DNA of 9,812 nucleotides from Herminiimonas sp. (GTDB taxonomy: Bacteria > Pseudomonadota > Gammaproteobacteria > Burkholderiales > Burkholderiaceae). The position numbers and the translations under genes were made by a program. Shown in pieces: positions 6,366 to 9,812 of the stretch. The DNA is taken from the NCBI GenBank assembly GCA_014377155.1, contig JACMQD010000278.1:1-9812 (forward strand), in the 5' to 3' direction. Below the pieces are notes generated by a model, which did no database searches, had not been told where the DNA came from, and saw nothing but the letters and a program-made list of their open reading frames with translations. Within the stretch, counting starts at the first letter, position 1. Each line of letters begins with the position of its first letter.

Positions 6366-6394
6366 GGGACAGTTTTTAAACATTTGCGTATAGT
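6366..6394 (+). promoter_or_regulatory. Sigma70-type promoter of the LysR-dadA-like-OCD operon
   Basis: GGGACA (6366-6371, four of six matches to TTGACA), a 17-base spacer, then TATAGT (6389-6394, five of six matches to TATAAT). Transcription would start near 6401, giving a leader of about 55 bases. It is the best promoter-like sequence in the 329-base divergent gap 6128-6456. No credible gene lies in that gap. Confidence 0.5.
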
Positions 6395-6456
6395 AATTTC
6401 AAGGAAGCGCGCTGCAGGTTTCTGACAATCACAGCGTCACTAAAAGGCGATTCATC

Positions 6457-7395
6457 ATGGAATCAAAATGGATAGAAGACTTTTTATCGGTCGCTGAAAC
6501 ACTTAATTTCAGTCGCTCGGCGAAACTGCGCAATGTGACGCAGCCGGCATTCTCGCGCCGCATTCGCGCGTTGGAGAACTGGCTCGGTGCCGAGTTGTTC
6601 GACCGGGCCTCGTATCCGACCCGATTGACGCCCGCCGGAAAACTGTTTCTGGTGCAGGCCCGCGAAATGCTGGAACACACCACCTATTCCCGCGCGATGC
6701 TGCGCGGCCAGATCACCGACAGTCAGGCCGAGATGAGTTTCGCGATGCCACACACGCTGTCGCTGACTTATTTTCCGAAATGGCTGACGGAAGTCGAACA
6801 AACAACCGGCATGATGTCGATACGCCTTATGGCAACCAATGTGCACGATGCCGTCATGGCATTGGTCGAAGGTAATTGCGACCTGCTGATGTGCTATCAC
6901 CATGCGTACCAGTCGCTCGAACTCGACAGCCACCGGTACGCAATGCTCAACGTCGGTCAGGAGCCGATCCGGCCCTACACCAAGGCGGATGCCGACGGCG
7001 CGCCGATTTTTTCATTGCCCGGCACAGCTGCCAAACCGTTACCATTCCTCTGCTATTCCCCCACCACGTCGCTTGCCCGTATCGTTGAAAAAATCTTGAG
7101 TGCGTCGGCCGAACCGGTGCATCTGTTCCGGCGCTTTGAATCGGACCTGGCGGAAGGACTCAAGCTGATGGCGATCCAGGGACACGGCATCGCATGGCTG
7201 CCGACCAGCGCCGTCACCGAAGAACTGGCCGCCGGACGCCTGACACTGGCAATCGATCCTGCGCGCATCGAGCAGCTTTCACTGGCCGAGCTTTGGTGCG
7301 GCCAGATGAACGTGCGGATCTACCGCGATTGCGAACGCACACGACCGCTGCTCGATCGCCTGTGGAATCACCTCACGCGGCACTACCCGCAATAG
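6457..7395 (+). CDS. LysR-type transcriptional regulator, HypT/YjiE-like
   Basis: 312 residues, the normal length for the family. The N-terminal winged helix-turn-helix (about 4-62) is clear: WIEDFLSVAETLNFSRSA, then VTQPAFSRRIRALE (27-40), LGAELFDR (43-50) and LTPAGK (57-62). The C-terminal part is a periplasmic-binding-protein-like effector domain, with GHGIAWLP (242-249) near its end. The WIxDFL and QPAFSRRIRALE blocks recall E. coli HypT (YjiE), a hypochlorite-responsive LysR protein that senses methionine oxidation. This protein has 12 internal methionines, but I cannot tell whether the sensing ones are conserved, and the ligand may instead be an amino acid. AAAAGG lies about 9 bases before the ATG. 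The gene precedes the dehydrogenase and cyclodeaminase-family genes on the same strand and diverges from the protease gene; it probably controls the operon and possibly both directions. Confidence 0.9.
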   Translation: MESKWIEDFLSVAETLNFSRSAKLRNVTQPAFSRRIRALENWLGAELFDRASYPTRLTPAGKLFLVQAREMLEHTTYSRAMLRGQITDSQAEMSFAMPHTLSLTYFPKWLTEVEQTTGMMSIRLMATNVHDAVMALVEGNCDLLMCYHHAYQSLELDSHRYAMLNVGQEPIRPYTKADADGAPIFSLPGTAAKPLPFLCYSPTTSLARIVEKILSASAEPVHLFRRFESDLAEGLKLMAIQGHGIAWLPTSAVTEELAAGRLTLAIDPARIEQLSLAELWCGQMNVRIYRDCERTRPLLDRLWNHLTRHYPQ

Positions 7396-7406
7396 GATTA
7401 CAGATC

Positions 7407-8672
7407 ATGCATCTATGCGTATTGGGCGCCGGTGTCATCGGCGTTACCTCAGCTTATCGACTGCTGGAAGCCGGGCATCAGGTCACGCTGGTCGATGCGA
7501 TGCCGGCACCGGGGGCCGGTGCCAGTTACGCCAATGGTGCGCAACTCAGTTATTCCTATGTCGCACCGCTGGCCGATCCATCAGTCTGGACGCAATGGCC
7601 GCATTATTTGTTCGGTGCGAATTCGCCGCTGACATTACGGCCACAAGCGGACCCTGCGCAATGGCGCTGGCTGTTGCATTTCATGGCCGATTGCACGCCA
7701 CGGCAGGTGCAGCGCACGACGATCGCCTTGCTACGCCTGGCGTTTTTCAGCCGCAATCAACTGGCGCAATTGCGCACGCAACTCTCCTTTGATTTTCTGC
7801 ATCGGACCGCTGGCAAACTGGTGATGTTCAGCGACGAAAAGGCATTGCAGGCGGCCGCCGCTCAAATTGCTTTCCAGGCCAAGCACGGTTGCCAGCAGCA
7901 GATTCTTGATGTGCCGCGCTGTCTCGAAATCGAACCGGCTCTGGCGGCATCTGCACGCCAATGGGCCGGCGGTGTCTATACCGTCGATGAGGAAGTCGGT
8001 GACTGCGCGTTGTTTTGCCAAGGCCTGGTCGACGCGATGTCAAGGCAGCCAGGTTTTCGCTTCCTGCATTCGACCCGTGTCACTGGTGTGGACGTGAAAA
8101 ATCATGTGCTGCGGTCGATCACCACCTCGTCCGGGAAAATCGATGCCGATGCCTATGTACTGGCGTTGGGAGTCGAAAGCGCGGATTTCGCCAAGCGCGC
8201 CGGATTTTCGCTGCCGCTGTATCCGTTGAAGGGTTACAGCATCACGGTGCCGCTTGGCGGACATGCAGCCACCGCTGCCCCGCAGGTATCGATTACCGAT
8301 CTGTCCCGGAAAATCGTCTACGCGCGGTTAGGCGACCGCTTGCGCGTGGCGGGCCGGGTCGAGCTGGTAGGAATGGATCGGACTATCACCAAACGCGCAA
8401 TCGATGAACTGACCCGTGCAGTGGCAGAGATGTTTCCGGCGTGTGCCGACTTGTCGGACGCGGCCGCGCTATCGCCCTGGGCCGGCTTCCGCCCGGCGAC
8501 GCCTTCCGGCCTGCCGATCATCGGTGCGTCGCCCATACAAAATCTTTACCTCAACGTGGGACATGGCAGCCTCGGCTGGACGCTGGCCTGCGGTAGCGCG
8601 GCGCTTCTGGCGGCTCGGATTGCGGGTAAAAAAGCCGCAATCGATGACGAGGCGTATTGCTTGCGCGCTTAA
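7407..8672 (+). CDS. DadA-like FAD-dependent D-amino acid dehydrogenase/oxidoreductase
   Basis: 421 residues, the normal DadA length. An N-terminal Rossmann FAD site (VLGAGVIGVTSAY, with GxGxxG at 7-12 and an acidic D30 ending strand two) is followed by SYANGAQLSYSY (40-51), the counterpart of the SxANxGQxSPSY block of DadA proteins. The C-terminal FAD-binding segment has SPWAGFRPATPSGLPIIG (356-373) and HGSLGWTLACG (386-396). DadA enzymes oxidise D-amino acids to imino or keto acids and pass electrons to the respiratory chain, usually at the inner face of the membrane; no membrane helix or signal is seen. Here the reading frame is open further upstream, but TAGGA overlapping the LysR stop codon sets the ATG at 7407, 11 bases after that stop. 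The downstream OCD-family enzyme suggests a cyclic or basic amino acid substrate (for example proline or pipecolate type), which is inference. A glycine- or sarcosine-oxidase-like substrate is an alternative. Confidence 0.85.
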   Translation: MHLCVLGAGVIGVTSAYRLLEAGHQVTLVDAMPAPGAGASYANGAQLSYSYVAPLADPSVWTQWPHYLFGANSPLTLRPQADPAQWRWLLHFMADCTPRQVQRTTIALLRLAFFSRNQLAQLRTQLSFDFLHRTAGKLVMFSDEKALQAAAAQIAFQAKHGCQQQILDVPRCLEIEPALAASARQWAGGVYTVDEEVGDCALFCQGLVDAMSRQPGFRFLHSTRVTGVDVKNHVLRSITTSSGKIDADAYVLALGVESADFAKRAGFSLPLYPLKGYSITVPLGGHAATAAPQVSITDLSRKIVYARLGDRLRVAGRVELVGMDRTITKRAIDELTRAVAEMFPACADLSDAAALSPWAGFRPATPSGLPIIGASPIQNLYLNVGHGSLGWTLACGSAALLAARIAGKKAAIDDEAYCLRA

Positions 8673-8697
8673 CGCATTTAATCAAAAAGGACTGTTC

Positions 8698-9621
8698 ATG
8701 AAGCTCATCACCAACGACCAGGTAGCAGACCTGATCACGACCGCCGACGCCATCGAATCGATGCGACAGGCTTTCGCGACTATAAAGCAAGGCGCGCAGC
8801 AAGCCCGAGTCAGGACCAGCGCCGGTCCGGTAATGTTGTCTACCATGGGCGCGGTGCTGCCCGGATCCGGTGTTGCCGGCGTCAAGGTCTATACCACCGT
8901 CAATGGCCAGTTCCAGTTCGTCATCATGCTGTTTTCGACGGAAGACGGGCGTCCGCTGGCGACGATCGAGGCCGATACCATGACAGGTTTTCGTACCGCT
9001 GCGGCGACTGCCGTGGCAACCGACTTACTTGCAAAAACCGATGCGTCAACGCTTTCCGTAATCGGCACCGGCGTGCAGGCGAAATCGCATGTGCCTGCCC
9101 TGATAACGGTGCGCCGGTTTAAGGAAATCCTGGTTTACGGGATCGACCATCAGCAGTCATTTGCCGATGACGTAACGCGGCTGACAGGGATTCCGACGCG
9201 CGTCGTCGATATGCATGATGCGGTACAAGGCGCCGATGTGCTGCTCACCGTGACACGCTCGCCGACACCCCTGTTTTCAGGCGACTTGCTCATGCCCGGC
9301 ACGTTCGTCGCCGCGATCGGCGCCAGCAAGGCGAATGCGCGCGAGCTCGATGACAGCGCGATCGCGCGTGCTGCCGCATTGGTCGTCGAATGGAAACCGC
9401 AGGCGCAGCAGGAAGCGGGCGATTTGGTCATGTGCCGACCCGGCATAGTCGACTGGGACAAGGTGTGGGAATTAGGGCAAGTGGTCGATGGCAGCATGAC
9501 CTATAAACGCAGGCCGCATGACATCGTCATCTACAAGGCGATCGGCGTTGGTCTCGAAGATGTCGCACTGGCCGGACTGGTGTATCGCCGCGCATGCGAA
9601 CGCTATGGATGGGTGGGTTGA
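8698..9621 (+). CDS. Ornithine cyclodeaminase / mu-crystallin family NAD(P)-dependent enzyme
   Basis: 307 residues. Family landmarks in order: GVKVYT with a conserved Lys63, LATIEADTMTGFRTAA (87-102) with Arg99, the Rossmann motif VIGTGVQAKSHV (121-132, GxGxQA), MPGTFVAAIGA (199-209), VEWKPQAQQEAGDL (230-243), and the closing AIGVGLEDVALA (281-292). The family includes ornithine and lysine cyclodeaminases, alanine dehydrogenase, and ketimine or delta1-pyrroline-2-carboxylate reductases, which sequence inspection alone cannot separate. Downstream of a DadA-like oxidase, a ketimine reductase role is attractive: the imine of a cyclic D-amino acid would be reduced to the L-form. AAGGA at 8687-8691 sits six bases before the ATG, and the gene follows the dehydrogenase by 25 bases. 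The frame is open well upstream inside the dehydrogenase gene, but that part has no family match. No terminator is apparent after the stop. Confidence 0.87.
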   Translation: MKLITNDQVADLITTADAIESMRQAFATIKQGAQQARVRTSAGPVMLSTMGAVLPGSGVAGVKVYTTVNGQFQFVIMLFSTEDGRPLATIEADTMTGFRTAAATAVATDLLAKTDASTLSVIGTGVQAKSHVPALITVRRFKEILVYGIDHQQSFADDVTRLTGIPTRVVDMHDAVQGADVLLTVTRSPTPLFSGDLLMPGTFVAAIGASKANARELDDSAIARAAALVVEWKPQAQQEAGDLVMCRPGIVDWDKVWELGQVVDGSMTYKRRPHDIVIYKAIGVGLEDVALAGLVYRRACERYGWVG

Positions 9622-9655
9622 CGAACTGGCCGCAGATACGATGGCTCGATGTCCT

Positions 9656-9812
9656 TTAACGTACCAGTGATTTCACCAGCGCCCACTGGCGGCGCGACAC
9701 CGGCACCCGGTCATCGGTATCACGCAAAATGATCTGCCAGGTATCCTGCGCTTTGTCGGCATCGGGATCGGCATCGACGCCATGCGAGCCACGTTCGACG
9801 CCGACAATTGCG
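9656..9812 (-). CDS. C-terminal end of a probable LytTR-domain DNA-binding regulator (partial)
   Basis: The last 51 residues of a minus-strand gene that begins right of the window. The visible stretch has W-Q-I-I-L-R (25-30), a short acidic turn, then RVPVSRRQWALVKSL (35-49). This resembles the end of LytTR DNA-binding domains, where a beta strand and a PVSRR-type motif precede the final helix. An acidic low-complexity insert (DADPDAD, 13-19) sits in the preceding loop. If correct, the full protein would be a response regulator or membrane-linked LytTR regulator; the receiver or sensor part is not visible. It converges on the OCD-family gene with a 34-base gap in which I see no strong hairpin. 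The call rests on a short segment. Confidence 0.55.
   Translation of the reverse strand, partial: AIVGVERGSHGVDADPDADKAQDTWQIILRDTDDRVPVSRRQWALVKSLVR

Noticed and set aside
6191..6379. Small plus-strand open frame (62 codons) in the divergent gap
   Set aside because: No ribosome site precedes its ATG, the product has no recognisable motif, and it overlaps the promoter and dyad elements.
7194..7406. Upstream extension of the DadA-like frame into the LysR gene
   Set aside because: The extra 71 residues are an out-of-frame reading of the LysR C-terminus. The FAD site begins immediately after the ATG at 7407, as in DadA proteins.
8416..8697. Upstream extension of the OCD-family frame into the dehydrogenase gene
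   Set aside because: The extension is Arg-rich shadow sequence. AAGGA six bases before the ATG at 8698 and the family-typical start decide against it.

Overview
The window looks like chromosomal DNA of a beta-proteobacterium, most likely Burkholderiales and possibly Oxalobacteraceae-like. This is inferred from the moderately high GC content, the GC-rich third codon positions and the gene families present; no rRNA or other marker gene is available to confirm it. Ten protein genes are supported, two of them cut by the window edges. I see no tRNA, rRNA, CRISPR array, insertion sequence or integrase, so the region reads as ordinary or mildly accessory chromosome rather than a mobile island.

Left part (1-1425). 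On the minus strand an exported, cysteine-free carboxymuconolactone-decarboxylase/AhpD-fold protein is followed by the start of a PaaI-type hotdog thioesterase that runs off the left edge. After a 284-base non-coding stretch with a nested stem-loop (1001-1036) comes a small plus-strand DUF427 gene.

Middle part (1522-6127). A plus-strand pair, a seven-helix YjgN/DUF898 membrane protein and a membrane-anchored M48 zinc metalloprotease, is separated by only 10 bases and has no visible Shine-Dalgarno for the second gene, which suggests translational coupling. Converging on it from the minus strand is the most unusual gene here: an approximately 829-residue protein joining an N-terminal alpha/beta-hydrolase (lipase-like) domain to a C-terminal S8 subtilisin-like protease. 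All expected catalytic residues are visible in both halves, and there is no obvious signal peptide. Its leader carries a perfect 14-bp palindrome plus a third half-site.

Right part (6457-9812). Divergent from the protease, a LysR-type regulator resembling the HypT/YjiE group is followed closely by a DadA-like FAD amino-acid dehydrogenase and an ornithine-cyclodeaminase/mu-crystallin family NAD(P) enzyme. These three look like one operon. Chemically the two enzymes could act in series: oxidation of a D- or cyclic amino acid to a ketimine or imine, then reduction to the L-form. Two dyads that fit the LysR T-N11-A pattern lie upstream of a reasonable sigma70-type promoter before the regulator. 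At the right edge, on the minus strand, is the C-terminal end of what looks like a LytTR-type DNA-binding protein.

I see no clearly new multi-gene system. The best candidates for a second look are the hydrolase-subtilisin fusion with its palindromic leader, and the regulator-dehydrogenase-reductase operon.
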